From a virus: DNA of 54,282 nt. Made by a program: the position numbers and the translations under genes. The stretch is from positions 1-54,282 of the IMG/VR virus record IMGVR_UViG_3300009705_000019, one strand, 5' to 3'. This document shows positions 1 to 11,025 of this stretch, in pieces. Under the pieces are notes generated by a model. That model had not been told where the DNA came from and made no database searches. It was given only the letters and a program-made list of their open reading frames with translations. Position 1 is the stretch's first letter. The number at the start of each line of letters is the position of its first letter.

Positions 1-1
1 A

Positions 2-850
2 TCAAATGTTGTTGCTACAATCAGCATTATTTATGTTGATATTTCAACCGTTTCAACCACCACCGCTTTATCGACACTAATTCAAAATGCTTTGAATGCG
101 GCAAGCATTAAAGTAAATTCCTCAACAGTTGCCTTCACGACAGAAGCAACGGCTTCATCAAAATCAGGTCAAGCCGCCGCCGTTTCATATTACAATCAAA
201 ATGGTTCATCTGGAACATATACAGATGAAATGATTCTTGTTAAGAACGTAGCCACAGGAGATACAGGGAATGTTATTACATCTGTTAGAAAACAGGGGTT
301 ATCAAGCACTACTTCATGGGATAAACAATTCTTTGTCACGAATATGTCTGGCGGAGTTAATGGTGTAAAAATGACTAAAGGAGACAAATTACAGGATCTT
401 CTCAATTCAATAACAAATCCAAGTGCTGGTGGTGCTTTGATAAGCCCACAGGTTTTAACTGGTTCTGCGATAGATTTACCAGACTCTATCGGTTCTTTTG
501 ATTCAGCGCAATTTCTAAACATATCACAATCAAAGGCGGTAAGAAAATATATCATCGGCGTAAGAATTCCATATGAGTCATTTGTTTCCTCGACAACCGG
601 CAACCAGAAATTAAGGCAATTTTTGATACCTGCTGGACCTGGAACCGATCATTCGGCAATATCCAATACTGAGGATTTTGACCCAGTTGATATTATTAAC
701 AATAAACCAGTTCGGCCAAATCCGTTTTTGAGGCAAGGCGTTGCTATACCTGTTGTAGTTCAATCCTTCGACCCTGGTTATGAAGCGGGTGATTCGGTAT
801 GGACTTATCAAATCAACCTTGCGCCTGTTGAACAATTGGTGGGATTATGA
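2..850 (+). CDS. Putative tail/structural protein, 5' truncated
   Basis: The reading frame is open from the left edge of the window, so the gene starts upstream. The TTG at 92 is only an internal codon. The visible 282 residues are rich in Ser, Thr, Asn and Gln, with no transmembrane segment and few Cys, which suits an extracellular virion protein. The C-terminal part (VRPNPFLRQGVAIPVVVQSF...) is compact beta-type sequence. I recognise no family. The TGA is followed at once by the ATG of the next large tail gene, so it is the first visible member of a late structural operon. A tail or baseplate component is inferred from position only. Confidence 0.7.
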   Translation, partial: SNVVATISIIYVDISTVSTTTALSTLIQNALNAASIKVNSSTVAFTTEATASSKSGQAAAVSYYNQNGSSGTYTDEMILVKNVATGDTGNVITSVRKQGLSSTTSWDKQFFVTNMSGGVNGVKMTKGDKLQDLLNSITNPSAGGALISPQVLTGSAIDLPDSIGSFDSAQFLNISQSKAVRKYIIGVRIPYESFVSSTTGNQKLRQFLIPAGPGTDHSAISNTEDFDPVDIINNKPVRPNPFLRQGVAIPVVVQSFDPGYEAGDSVWTYQINLAPVEQLVGL

Positions 851-3205
851 ATGGGTTTGCATAGAATTAAAAGCAAGGCTATTCGTTTTAATGGTTTTAC
901 AGATGGCGTAGTCGTTCCAACAGGCAAATTCAAAGAATCGGGATTAAGTCTCTTACACCCTACTTATGCAGGGGGTTCAGCAACCACGTTAAGTCATGCG
1001 ACTAAAATTGGGAGATTACACATCCCAACAGAAACAAATAAATTAAACAACATACTGAGTGCATTTACAATCAACGCCTATATTGTTCCAAATTATGGGG
1101 GAACTGTTGTAATAAAACCGGAATGTTTTGAATTAAAAGTTGGAGATCCATTTAAGGCCGCACCGATTGAATTTTCGATTCATTGTATTGGCCGTGTTTT
1201 TACTTTGATTACCCCCTTTGATGTGAATACTCTAAGGGAGGCGCATTCAGGGTCTTATTCAGGGGGAGAACACCTTCCTGACGACATATCCGAAGGGGCG
1301 CAACCATTGATGCTTATTACTGCTCAATTTACAGGTGATCAAATGAAATTATATGTGAATACAAATCTTGTAGGATCACTTAATTTAGTTGAGGAACGTG
1401 TTTTAGATAACGTATCATCCGATTTATTTATCGGTGGAAGGGGAGGGGAGTTTCGAGGAATAATAGAAAGCATTCGTATTGACAATGGAGAGGATATGCC
1501 AATTCTTGGTCCTTTATCCGTGACCGACCAAACAATCGGATTATGGGACTTTGAGGATGAGATACACATACCTTCTTTGCATTTCTTTAACAATCGAAAT
1601 GAGGCTGCGCCCTATCAGGGGAGAGATGGAACATCCGATCATGATAGTGATTTCGAAACCCCTTTGGTTTTGATTGGCTATGATTTTCAAAATGTAAATG
1701 ATTTGGGATATTTTAGAATATATCAAAAACCTGCACATCCCAATGGAAATGATGATACCTTTTCCGCTTTGGAGAATTTAGCATCTTTCGCTACTGGGAT
1801 TTCATTAGATAAAATCAAAGACCAAACATGGGCTTCCACTTCATTAAATTTGAACGCATACACCTATGGGTCAAACATAGGAACATTAGATTATTTGGCT
1901 TCGGATCGGATAAAACATTCCACATTAAATGCAATAATTAACCAATCTGGAACACACCCCATTACTGGGATTTCAAAGTCTGCAAGTGGTCGGATTATCA
2001 ATTTAACAGCAGATGCGGATATTGGGATTGCCAACATTGCAGATTTAGACCCAATGATAAATCCAATAGAACGAATAAGGATTATTTCACTTGATTTTAT
2101 CAATGACCGTGTGATATGTCAATCGGTTCACCTCGCCAATGATACAACAGTTGCCGCAACCATCGAAAATCACCCAAAGGGTCAAGGTTTCTTATTCGAT
2201 CATGCAGATGGAACACCGATTTGGCTTGTATTAGGTAATGCCGATTTGGTGATAGACCCTGGAAACAAAGAAACATCAGTATTAGTGTCAAATCAAGTCA
2301 CACGTCAAAAGGATGCTTTTACAAGAGCGCAATTCACACAGGGGCAACGGTTTGAAGATAAAAGCGGGAATCAAAATACAGCATATTTTTCTTCAATACA
2401 AAGTCGAATAACTTCAACGAGTGCTAATCCTCCATCTGCAACCGAAGTGGCTTTACCAGACCCTCCTACATTTGATTCCCTTCTTATGTGGCTTCCAGTT
2501 AATTCTTTGACTGGTTTATCGGATGGCGCAACAGTCACCCACCTCCCCGATTATAGCGGGAATAAGTTTGGAGTCTATACGGTGGGAACTTGGATTTATG
2601 AGGCGCAAAGCCCATCATTTAATTCTCTTCCAGCATTAAAGATTACATCTTCGGATGGCGCACTTGTCAATATAAACACAAACGATGGAGAATCGGAGGA
2701 AATCACCCATGACCTTACTACAAATGGTTTTACCGCCTTTTTCATGATTCATCGACCATCTGGAACATTGGGGGCAAATTATGACTTGATAGGAGAGAAC
2801 GGTTCAACATCAAAGACTTTTTTCGGACAAGACCCTTTTACAAATCAGTTCTTTTTGACAAATAACGGAGTCACCTCGATTATAGTTGGTGCAAATTTAA
2901 CGGAGGCGGGTTTGTTTTCAATTACCTTCGATCATACCCAAACGAATGCGTATCTCCATCATCATTCTAATACTGGCGGAACATTTGTCGGAAAAGTTAT
3001 CGCAAATTATCGCTTTGACAATCGTTTGTTTGGTCTTTTCGGCAGGGCTTTAAGCACCGACCCTGCCGCTAAAACAGGAACAGCAAGCGATAAAGCACCT
3101 CAAAATATGAGATTTGCCGAGTTATTGCTTTATGATAGAGTTCTCACAGATGCAGAAAGACTTCAAGTTCAAGGTTATTTTATTGACAAATACACGGTGA
3201 TTTAA
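851..3205 (+). CDS. Large tail/fibre protein with LamG-like (concanavalin-A fold) domains
   Basis: A 784-residue protein. Two regions look like LamG/concanavalin lectin jelly rolls. One is near residues 150-240, ending in IGLWDFEDE. The other covers about 560-784 and ends in the family's typical closing helix, LLLYDRVLTDAERLQVQGYFIDKYTVI, seen in many phage and archaeal virus tail proteins with an x-LTxxExxxVExYLxxKYG ending. Such domains usually bind glycans, so a host-surface adhesion role is likely. The ATG directly follows the preceding TGA, and its own TAA overlaps the next ATG by one base (TAATG), which indicates translational coupling. The lectin fold is a family-level recognition; the exact virion position is inferred. 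Confidence 0.75.
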   Translation: MGLHRIKSKAIRFNGFTDGVVVPTGKFKESGLSLLHPTYAGGSATTLSHATKIGRLHIPTETNKLNNILSAFTINAYIVPNYGGTVVIKPECFELKVGDPFKAAPIEFSIHCIGRVFTLITPFDVNTLREAHSGSYSGGEHLPDDISEGAQPLMLITAQFTGDQMKLYVNTNLVGSLNLVEERVLDNVSSDLFIGGRGGEFRGIIESIRIDNGEDMPILGPLSVTDQTIGLWDFEDEIHIPSLHFFNNRNEAAPYQGRDGTSDHDSDFETPLVLIGYDFQNVNDLGYFRIYQKPAHPNGNDDTFSALENLASFATGISLDKIKDQTWASTSLNLNAYTYGSNIGTLDYLASDRIKHSTLNAIINQSGTHPITGISKSASGRIINLTADADIGIANIADLDPMINPIERIRIISLDFINDRVICQSVHLANDTTVAATIENHPKGQGFLFDHADGTPIWLVLGNADLVIDPGNKETSVLVSNQVTRQKDAFTRAQFTQGQRFEDKSGNQNTAYFSSIQSRITSTSANPPSATEVALPDPPTFDSLLMWLPVNSLTGLSDGATVTHLPDYSGNKFGVYTVGTWIYEAQSPSFNSLPALKITSSDGALVNINTNDGESEEITHDLTTNGFTAFFMIHRPSGTLGANYDLIGENGSTSKTFFGQDPFTNQFFLTNNGVTSIIVGANLTEAGLFSITFDHTQTNAYLHHHSNTGGTFVGKVIANYRFDNRLFGLFGRALSTDPAAKTGTASDKAPQNMRFAELLLYDRVLTDAERLQVQGYFIDKYTVI

Positions 3206-6200
3206 TGGGTGAATTAAACAAATCTAATGATGATGGCCTTTCGGGTATGTCGGGAATGACCGCATACAATCGAGTGGATGGTGAGTTTTACCTACACCAA
3301 ATGCCACTACCCGATGAACAAGTTGTAAAACAAACAATTCAAGGTGTTGTTGATGAGTTCATTTATACCACTGAACAAGTGTCTCTTCAATCAATTCTAA
3401 AGCAAAATGAACCTGTTAAAATTACGGAAACCGCCTATATTGGAGATACAAAAAGCGTGTTTAACAAATCAAACACGGCCTATTCCACCGATTCAAGCGG
3501 CAACCCCATCAATCGAATTATCATTCAAGGAGGGGCAGGGTCATACGATGAAACATTAGCAACAAACCTGTCTGCATCGGTTCACGATGAAATTATAGGG
3601 ATTGCTGTTAGTGATGTGCGCCCTTTTTTGATTAAGGGGCTTGATGTTGATTATACAGCAGAATTGATAAACGATAAACCATCAAGTGATGGCTACATCA
3701 AACATTTAACTCCAAGTGGTCGAACATTGATTGCATCTATCAAGTCACCGAGCATTCTCACCGCAGCAGGTGGTCCAAGCCGTATTTTAGTGTATTATGA
3801 TGCCATAGATTTGACCGGAGAGGTTATTGCTGGAACTGGATTAACGCCAACTCAAGTAAATGCAAGAATAAGGCCAAATCACGTGGAATCAAATCAACCA
3901 TATTTGGTTGTCAAAAAAACAATTCCTTCTGGTTCAACTTTATTCGACATATTAGGGACATATCGCTCATTATCCGATATTTTGCTAAAGCCATACTCTT
4001 CACCTCCCCCTGCCACCGCATCGGATGTTCAATTGGAGATTGTAGCACCAGGCGGGGTAATTGAAATCTCAACAAAAGACTTCAAGCGGCCTATTAAATC
4101 TCATCTTTTGAAATCACATGGTTTTGATGGCTCTTTTCCCTCTCCCTTTATCAACATTGAAAATTGTGTTATATCGGTAAAGGATGGGGTGGCGGGTTAT
4201 GGTCGCCCTCGACAAATACAAAATACAAATACGCCCGATCCTACCGCCAATCCTTCACATCATATTATGACAATTTCATCGACTATTGGTGAAAATTTGA
4301 GTTCATATACAGGCGATACTCAAACGCCAGCATCATTAGCACGTTCAACTTTGCAGGTATTCAACATTCTGGATAATGAAATTACAAAGGATCATCATTT
4401 CATATTGATTGCACCTGCAAATCCAAACAAATATGCGGTTCTCGATGATTTTTTATCTGTTTCGGAATCAACAAATCCCCCTAATATCTCTATTGAAATT
4501 GCGTTAATAAGTGGTCGGGCGGAGGAATTCAACACTATAATTGGCAACGATGGGGCGACACTTGAAATTCGAGGTCGTTCAAATCTTATGGATGTGACCG
4601 ATTCGGAGGTTAAACGCAATTTGAATCTTGGTGAAAGCATACCAATCAAAGAGATCGGAGATATGGGAACGCCTACGGTTTCAATCACTTTAGGTGGTGT
4701 TGGTCAAGGGGGTGCTGATGCAAAGGCGCAAAGAACGGAACACGAATCTTTGAAGGGGTGGAAAGATAAAGTTGTAAGTTCAGGCAATGTATCGGTGAGA
4801 AATGATAAACAAACATCAACGGATTACGCATCAACACGTGCATTGGTTGAATTACCTCTTTTTCCTTCAATGTTCTTTGATGTTGATAACCTATATGCAG
4901 AATCCGATGGACTCACTAATGGAGTTCACGCATTCGGAAAAGGCTTTGAAATTGGAATTGATTGCACTATGACGGCCATAAATCGAGTGCAGATGCAAAC
5001 CTATGAAGCACGAAATTCGGTTGATTGGGGATTAAATGGTGAATCCACTATTGAGATTCGAAATCATCTTTTATTAAGTAAAGCCGTCAGCCCTTATTCA
5101 TTCGCTTTGAAAGCAATACAACCCAAAATACAAGCAGTTGTCACAGCCGGTTCTGATCTCACAGCAGGTGCAGCGAATTCATTTATTCAAGTGGATAGTG
5201 TCGAAGCCTTTGTTAATGACACACTTCAAGGGTCGGATGGAATCGACAGAAACGCTGTCACAGGAGTTTTAGGCCGTTCTTTCTATGTAATTATTGGCGA
5301 AGGGTCGGTTGCCCCTACCGCCCATCCAACACTAACCTACTGCACTTATCATCTGGCAAGAATCCATAAAATTGATGCTGCTTTGAATCGACTTTACGTG
5401 GATGTTTCATTCCTTCGTTATCCTCAAAATGATGAAGCCCTAAATTTGTCAGGTTCAGCACCAACGGCTACAAGTAAGATATTTGAAGGCGCAAGTGTAG
5501 TAATGGGGGGCATAATTGCTAATGCTTTACCCGCACATACGGCTAATCTTGTTGTTGATTGGGAAGATGTAAATAATCATAAGGTGCAGTTGAGAACCGC
5601 AATGAAAGGTTGTTTAGGGTTGGATTACCCAATTACGGACTGGACTGGCACTACCGAACATTTAGGTATGGGTTGCCTTCAATGGGATGTCTTTAATGAA
5701 TGGAGTCAAGACAATAATAGGCAATTGAAAGAACCAATTGTTGTAAAAAGCGTTGCTACGGGATTAAAAGGAATTTCGCAAGATGGAACAGGTTTAACTG
5801 ATGTTGCGATACAAAACCTAAATTTACGAGAAATCGCTATGAAATCCGAAGGTAGTTTTGAAAAGGCCGTCGATAATTTGATTCGTAAAATTAACATGGC
5901 GGGGCATCCAGATGCAATGGAAATAACTATCTTAGATCCACTTGGAACTGGTGGTAAAGAACGTTCCCCAACCAGCGCATATAACTCTCATTTAGGATAT
6001 GTTCGAGCATTTAGAGGTTCACCTGTTGAGTCGAAAGATGGTGAAACAGGGGGAGTTTCAATCGTAATTCATAGCACCGTTCCAGGTGCTACTGGTCGCA
6101 ATTTTGCCGTCACATTATCAAATAAGTCATACTATCCTTACCGGCCATATCAAGCATTTGGGCATGGGGGTTTGTTGGCTACAAATAGCAGGTCATATCA

Positions 6201-8085
6201 ACTTAATTCATTCCCTGCACCTTTGCCTCTTGGTGCTGATGGTGAAACATATGTGCCGATTACTACTTTTACCGGCGCAGTTCATGGTCCAATCTCACAT
6301 TCTCACGATCCGGCCAATGCTCAAAGAACATATGACGGAGTGGGGCAAATTGCCAAAACATACACAAAAACAAGTTCCGTCGCCTCTCTCGCACAAGCAT
6401 ACTTATGGCACGTAGGACACAAAAAGTTTGAATATATTGTTGTTGATGGGAAAGCCGCCGATTACAGAATGCGTTCAACTGGTGGCGGCGGAGTAGTAAG
6501 GATTAACGGTGCGCTTGCATCTTTTGAGGATCTAAGGATTAACTTAGATGCAACTACTTTTGATGATGATGAGATGTATTTAATTGGCGTTAAGCCATAT
6601 AACGAACCAGATACTTTCAAAGAAGGCTTCTATCAAGGGGCAACTGAATTAACGGGAATTGAAGTTGAGTTTATTTATCCTTTGATGGATAACGAAGGCA
6701 TCCTGTTCTTTGGTGGAGGTCATACAGGTCTTGTATTCGATATAGGCGATGGTTCATCAAATGATTATTCGGACTTTTACAAACACCCCCTCTCGAAAGG
6801 TCCAACTGGATTTTCTGGCTTTCAAAATCTCGGTATGTTTGGAACTGCTTCTGCTGTTTTAGATTTCACCGATCTTCTTAATGAAGATACTTTGAATGAA
6901 GATACGTTAAGGGGATTCCACCACAAAACAACATTTAATTCCAATAATGAGCCGGAAGGGTGTCTTTTTTATGCAAGACTGACAAATGGCCTTTATGGGG
7001 CTGATGAAGATATTTCACCGACCTCGATAACCTATACTCAAGATGCTACAACAACGAGGGAGGATTTGTTTAATCGAAAATTGAGACTTACAGGAACTTT
7101 TGCAGGTTATACAAATGGAGTCACACAAGGCGTTGAAGTGTCACCAACTGGGGCTACTATATTCGCAAAATTATTTGGTTTGGGGGATGTAGCGGCACTT
7201 TTCAATAATAATTCTGGAACAATTGAAGCGGAACATGGAGAGGTTAAATCCTTCAATCCGGTGGGTGCTAATTGGTGCGTATCAAGTATTTCAGGGCAGG
7301 GAACTGGAACAGGACCAATTTTTCATGCAATTCATAATGATGGAACTACCGTTGGAAAACCATACGGTTTGCATCTCGGCTCGGAAACCGCTACAACCCC
7401 ACCTGCTATTGGAGAGAAAAAAATATCAGTTGCGATTACATACCCAAGTGCGCTACCATTTGGTAGCCCCGTTCTTACATCAGTTCTTGCACCCGCCGCC
7501 GTAGCAGGTGGAACTGTTGTAGTTTATGGAACAGGTTTTCATTTTATCATGGCTGGCCGAAAAGATGGGTTGTCGTTCCTTTACATGGGTCATACGGCAG
7601 GTATCACCAACCCTGACACGGGCGCAGTTGAAATTGGTATTTTCGATTATTCACCTTATTTGTTAAATGTTCAAGATGAACAATATGGGGCGGGAGGTGC
7701 TTCACCAAATAGCAGAAGTTTCTTTGAGACTGAAACAAGTGGGTATGCTGGCGGTGCAGCCGATCATCCAGATGTCCCCGCCGCACTTCAAACAATACGT
7801 GACCTTGATATGGCAACAATTGGGTGTGCTTTGATTGGTGCGCCTTATGTGCATTTCCCTACCCCCATAACGACTCAAGGGGGGCATCCAATAAGCCCTC
7901 TTACCGGATATTTTACTGAATTGGCATCGCCTTTACAAACCTATGGAATCACGGCGGCAGGTGATGGAAAGAATTCAGCCGGACCTATTCATTTTTCCGG
8001 CCATTTATCCGATGTTGCTTTATGGGGTCGTGCTTTAGCATTTACTGAGGCGCAAACATGGTTTGCATCCAGAAGCGTGTGGTGA
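3205..8085 (+). CDS. Giant tail/adhesin protein (1626 aa) with C-terminal LamG-like domain
   Basis: A 1626-residue beta-rich protein low in Cys, as expected for a tail fibre, tape-like or baseplate adhesin. The C-terminal ~250 residues resemble a concanavalin/LamG domain ending in LSDVALWGRALAFTEAQTWFASRSVW, the same closing pattern as in the preceding protein. An LNEDT-LNEDT tandem pentapeptide (around 6877-6906) shows a 15-bp duplication. It starts by TAATG coupling to the upstream gene and is followed by the next tail gene after 6 bases. I see no enzymatic motif. A role in host recognition or tail tip architecture is inferred from domain content and operon context. Confidence 0.7.
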   Translation: MGELNKSNDDGLSGMSGMTAYNRVDGEFYLHQMPLPDEQVVKQTIQGVVDEFIYTTEQVSLQSILKQNEPVKITETAYIGDTKSVFNKSNTAYSTDSSGNPINRIIIQGGAGSYDETLATNLSASVHDEIIGIAVSDVRPFLIKGLDVDYTAELINDKPSSDGYIKHLTPSGRTLIASIKSPSILTAAGGPSRILVYYDAIDLTGEVIAGTGLTPTQVNARIRPNHVESNQPYLVVKKTIPSGSTLFDILGTYRSLSDILLKPYSSPPPATASDVQLEIVAPGGVIEISTKDFKRPIKSHLLKSHGFDGSFPSPFINIENCVISVKDGVAGYGRPRQIQNTNTPDPTANPSHHIMTISSTIGENLSSYTGDTQTPASLARSTLQVFNILDNEITKDHHFILIAPANPNKYAVLDDFLSVSESTNPPNISIEIALISGRAEEFNTIIGNDGATLEIRGRSNLMDVTDSEVKRNLNLGESIPIKEIGDMGTPTVSITLGGVGQGGADAKAQRTEHESLKGWKDKVVSSGNVSVRNDKQTSTDYASTRALVELPLFPSMFFDVDNLYAESDGLTNGVHAFGKGFEIGIDCTMTAINRVQMQTYEARNSVDWGLNGESTIEIRNHLLLSKAVSPYSFALKAIQPKIQAVVTAGSDLTAGAANSFIQVDSVEAFVNDTLQGSDGIDRNAVTGVLGRSFYVIIGEGSVAPTAHPTLTYCTYHLARIHKIDAALNRLYVDVSFLRYPQNDEALNLSGSAPTATSKIFEGASVVMGGIIANALPAHTANLVVDWEDVNNHKVQLRTAMKGCLGLDYPITDWTGTTEHLGMGCLQWDVFNEWSQDNNRQLKEPIVVKSVATGLKGISQDGTGLTDVAIQNLNLREIAMKSEGSFEKAVDNLIRKINMAGHPDAMEITILDPLGTGGKERSPTSAYNSHLGYVRAFRGSPVESKDGETGGVSIVIHSTVPGATGRNFAVTLSNKSYYPYRPYQAFGHGGLLATNSRSYQLNSFPAPLPLGADGETYVPITTFTGAVHGPISHSHDPANAQRTYDGVGQIAKTYTKTSSVASLAQAYLWHVGHKKFEYIVVDGKAADYRMRSTGGGGVVRINGALASFEDLRINLDATTFDDDEMYLIGVKPYNEPDTFKEGFYQGATELTGIEVEFIYPLMDNEGILFFGGGHTGLVFDIGDGSSNDYSDFYKHPLSKGPTGFSGFQNLGMFGTASAVLDFTDLLNEDTLNEDTLRGFHHKTTFNSNNEPEGCLFYARLTNGLYGADEDISPTSITYTQDATTTREDLFNRKLRLTGTFAGYTNGVTQGVEVSPTGATIFAKLFGLGDVAALFNNNSGTIEAEHGEVKSFNPVGANWCVSSISGQGTGTGPIFHAIHNDGTTVGKPYGLHLGSETATTPPAIGEKKISVAITYPSALPFGSPVLTSVLAPAAVAGGTVVVYGTGFHFIMAGRKDGLSFLYMGHTAGITNPDTGAVEIGIFDYSPYLLNVQDEQYGAGGASPNSRSFFETETSGYAGGAADHPDVPAALQTIRDLDMATIGCALIGAPYVHFPTPITTQGGHPISPLTGYFTELASPLQTYGITAAGDGKNSAGPIHFSGHLSDVALWGRALAFTEAQTWFASRSVW

Positions 8086-8091
8086 TGAATT

Positions 8092-10947
8092 ATGGCTGAA
8101 ACATTCTCACGTTATATCTCTCCCGCAAAGAATGATTCTTGGGGGGCAACATCAACAGGAAAATACCCATCTGGTATCTTTGCTATGCACCTCACATATC
8201 CTAACTGTGGCTATGGAAACCAATATCTCTATGTCACCGACTGGCAATCAGGGGTCAATACTACCGATTGGGAACAGGGGCTTACTGTTGTTATTCGAAC
8301 CCCTTTAGCGGCTGCATCATCAACAATTGCAGAAGCAAAAAATGTAATTACGGTTGATTTGAAAGCGGCAGGGTTTGATTTAGGGTCGGAAGATGCAACC
8401 CGAATGATTGCAGCAAAAATCAATTCAAGACGCATAAAAATGGTGGCTTCATCAAAATCAAAATTTCTTAAAGCAACATATGTTCGCCAATCATTGCCGG
8501 AAAAATACCATATTCTTGAGGGAACAAAGATGGGTAGTAGCGTGAGGCTGGAAATCGCAACCATGAGCCGAAACGGATTTCCTTCGGAAATGATAAATGA
8601 TTTTATTTTACGTGTTGAAAGTCAAAGTGGATCGAAATATGTGACTGACGGAGATTATGCGAATCCTACGCTAACATGGAAACGTTCACCCGATGGTGGG
8701 GGGTGGAATGCTTTAGTTGATTGTGACATTGGAACATCTGCAATGATTGGTTCGCCCTCGAATGGTGATGTTTTTGATAACACTTTCACACTTGTAGGTG
8801 AATCGCCAAAGCATACAATTGTTCTGTGTTGGGAGATGATCGACATTTCATCAGCCCATTATTGGGGCGAACAAAACGGTGGACCAATTATTCAAGGCAT
8901 GGGTGCAATAGGCGTTCATCGTTTAGTGGCAAAGCCAATGGATGGGGGGAATATGGGGCTACCAGCCGTTAATCATAATTCCGCAAATGGCAAAATATCT
9001 TTGGTTCATGGAGAAGGAAGGGGGCTAAATCGTTTTACAATTGAGGGGTTGAATTCTTGCATACTCCCTGATATGCCCCCTCCTGATTTTCATTCAATAT
9101 ATCCTACTGTTCGAGGGATTACTACAATTCATCCAAGTGCGGAAACAGACGCAGTTTCAAATAACCGACTACGAATTCAAAAATTAGAATATGGAACTGA
9201 ATTCCCAATTAAAGATAGTGAAGATGTCGGAATGGGTATTGAAACGGGATTCAATCACTTTACTTACACAGGAACTACGGAACAAGCATACGTTCCTACT
9301 GGCGCAAATGGAATCCATATCAAAAATGTGAATATCACGACACCCCACTTTAGAGAAGCAATAGCCGATACTTCAAATGACGCATATGCACGTGAGTTCA
9401 TGACAACAATGACCGAAAATTCGGATAGAGTTATTGGATTGGCAATTAGTAATGAAGAAAGAGTATTTGAAAGCATAATTACTGTTGATGATTTAGGCAA
9501 TGAGTTCATATTAGAAGGCGGTTCGCCATTTGGAACAATTATACGTGATTATCAATTTACTAATGAGCGTAAAAACAAAATAACTGGTAAAACCTTCGTT
9601 GGACCATCAAATCCAAATGGAGAGGTTGCGCCAAATTTACGAATCCAATTGCCAAAACAAGAAGAGATTCCAGGGGGTATATTTGTTAGAAGCGGCCATG
9701 ACCGTGTGCAAGCGTGGTCGAACCAATCATGGGGTATGGGGGGTCTATCTGCACCAAACCCTCGTTTGGCCGGTGTAGCGGAAACAAACGGTGAGGTATC
9801 GCAATATGACACTAATGACCGTTCTTTGATTTTTCATTGTCAGCGAATAATGAACCCTGAAATAAAACAATCTTTTGGGCTTGATACGAACAGTGGTTAT
9901 GTCCCTCAAACGGGTAATGATACTATGCCTACGGCATATACACGGATATTTGCGGCTCATCGAGCATCTGATCATGTTGAACGGGGTAGTTTGCTTAGAC
10001 AAACAAATAATGGTGTTGAAACGGGGAATTTGATAGCCCATCACAAGATTCGTTTTGGCCGTCGAGGTCATTCGTTTGTCACCCCTTTATGCCATAGAGG
10101 AACGCCAATGGCAATGAGGCGGCAACTGCACCGATCTCATGGTTCAGCATATTCACTAATGTTTGAAGGAGAAACCGAGTATAAACATCATGGTTTTGGA
10201 AATGGCGCACCCACTAATACTTCATCTGTATTCCAACTCGATACAATAGATGTTAAAAACACAGGAAGTGCCTATGATACAGGTTCTTTTGCATCCGATG
10301 GATTACCACTTGATGAATTGAAAGGAAAGCGGCATTTGAATGCAGATTCAAAATATACCTCAGCAACCCATAGAAGCATTGCGGATTATCTCTTTGCGCC
10401 AGGTCAAACACATACTAATGTTGAAGGAACTCCCGAATTTGTTTCTTTCGCAGAAGGAGGAATTGACGGTTCAGTTCCGACTGGTTCAGCAACTAAATTA
10501 ACACTACAAGGCGACACCTTTTCTGTAAGAAATAGGTTTGATACTGCAAGCGAAATGATGATAAATGGCTTTTTCATCAATAATTATCTCGGCATAGGAG
10601 GTCGCCCTGAGCCAATTAAATTGTTGAGTAAAGATTCAACAAATAATTGGTTCGTGAGAGGTTATCATGAAGGTGTAATTCGCCCACGTGTAGCAACTGA
10701 ATTGGCAACCGTTCCTCCTTTGTTTGTTCACGATCCCGAACTAATGAATACAAACCGTGATGCTGATTCAAAAGATTTTGGACTAATTAAAGCAAGTGAT
10801 ACCAATTCTGGGGGAACACCTGACGCATTCCTTTGCCATTGGTTGGCTGAATATAGCCATCCCTCATATTTTGGAACTTCAAGAGAACATTTTATGACTT
10901 TCCGTTATCGAGAGGCAGGGATGCCACGTGCGGTTAATTATCCATAG
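8092..10947 (+). CDS. Giant tail protein, N-terminal part, ended by an in-frame TAG
   Basis: A 951-residue ORF starting at an ATG six bases after the upstream TGA. It ends in MPRAVNYP-TAG, and the same frame then continues without another stop for a further 4.6 kb to 15582. The sequence on both sides of the TAG has the same composition and reads as one beta-rich, Gly/Asn-rich tail protein of about 2496 residues. No ATG lies near the TAG until 11026 and there is no clear ribosome binding site there. This part has no domain I can name with confidence. Alternatives are a single point mutation or sequencing error, programmed readthrough, amber suppression, or a true split gene. Confidence 0.7.
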   Translation: MAETFSRYISPAKNDSWGATSTGKYPSGIFAMHLTYPNCGYGNQYLYVTDWQSGVNTTDWEQGLTVVIRTPLAAASSTIAEAKNVITVDLKAAGFDLGSEDATRMIAAKINSRRIKMVASSKSKFLKATYVRQSLPEKYHILEGTKMGSSVRLEIATMSRNGFPSEMINDFILRVESQSGSKYVTDGDYANPTLTWKRSPDGGGWNALVDCDIGTSAMIGSPSNGDVFDNTFTLVGESPKHTIVLCWEMIDISSAHYWGEQNGGPIIQGMGAIGVHRLVAKPMDGGNMGLPAVNHNSANGKISLVHGEGRGLNRFTIEGLNSCILPDMPPPDFHSIYPTVRGITTIHPSAETDAVSNNRLRIQKLEYGTEFPIKDSEDVGMGIETGFNHFTYTGTTEQAYVPTGANGIHIKNVNITTPHFREAIADTSNDAYAREFMTTMTENSDRVIGLAISNEERVFESIITVDDLGNEFILEGGSPFGTIIRDYQFTNERKNKITGKTFVGPSNPNGEVAPNLRIQLPKQEEIPGGIFVRSGHDRVQAWSNQSWGMGGLSAPNPRLAGVAETNGEVSQYDTNDRSLIFHCQRIMNPEIKQSFGLDTNSGYVPQTGNDTMPTAYTRIFAAHRASDHVERGSLLRQTNNGVETGNLIAHHKIRFGRRGHSFVTPLCHRGTPMAMRRQLHRSHGSAYSLMFEGETEYKHHGFGNGAPTNTSSVFQLDTIDVKNTGSAYDTGSFASDGLPLDELKGKRHLNADSKYTSATHRSIADYLFAPGQTHTNVEGTPEFVSFAEGGIDGSVPTGSATKLTLQGDTFSVRNRFDTASEMMINGFFINNYLGIGGRPEPIKLLSKDSTNNWFVRGYHEGVIRPRVATELATVPPLFVHDPELMNTNRDADSKDFGLIKASDTNSGGTPDAFLCHWLAEYSHPSYFGTSREHFMTFRYREAGMPRAVNYP
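10945..10947 (+). other. In-frame TAG interrupting a 7.5-kb tail gene
   Basis: TAG sits between CCA (Pro) and ACA (Thr) in the frame shared by 8092-10947 and 11026-15582. TAG is rare as a terminator here: of the roughly fifty real genes whose stops I checked, nearly all use TGA or TAA, and TAG ends only the genes at 35656 and 36731. The 35656 gene has a backup TGA two codons later; in the 36731 gene the TAG lies one base from the next ATG. TAG therefore can act as a stop in this genome, so wholesale recoding is unlikely. Single-site readthrough, suppression or mutation remain open. Confidence 0.8.
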
Positions 10948-11025
10948 ACAAATGGCTTATTTTTACGCAATTCCTCTAATTCAACAGTTGATGGGCAACC
11001 CGAAAAAGCATTAGCATTTGAGAGA

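Noticed and set aside
196-835. Frames opposite the first tail gene on the - strand
   Set aside because: They lie antisense to a continuous structural gene that runs from the window edge and have no supporting start signals.
10945-10947. Genome-wide TAG recoding
   Set aside because: The gene at 36731 stops at TAG one base before the next ATG, and the gene at 35656 ends TAG then TGA, so TAG seems to work as a stop.
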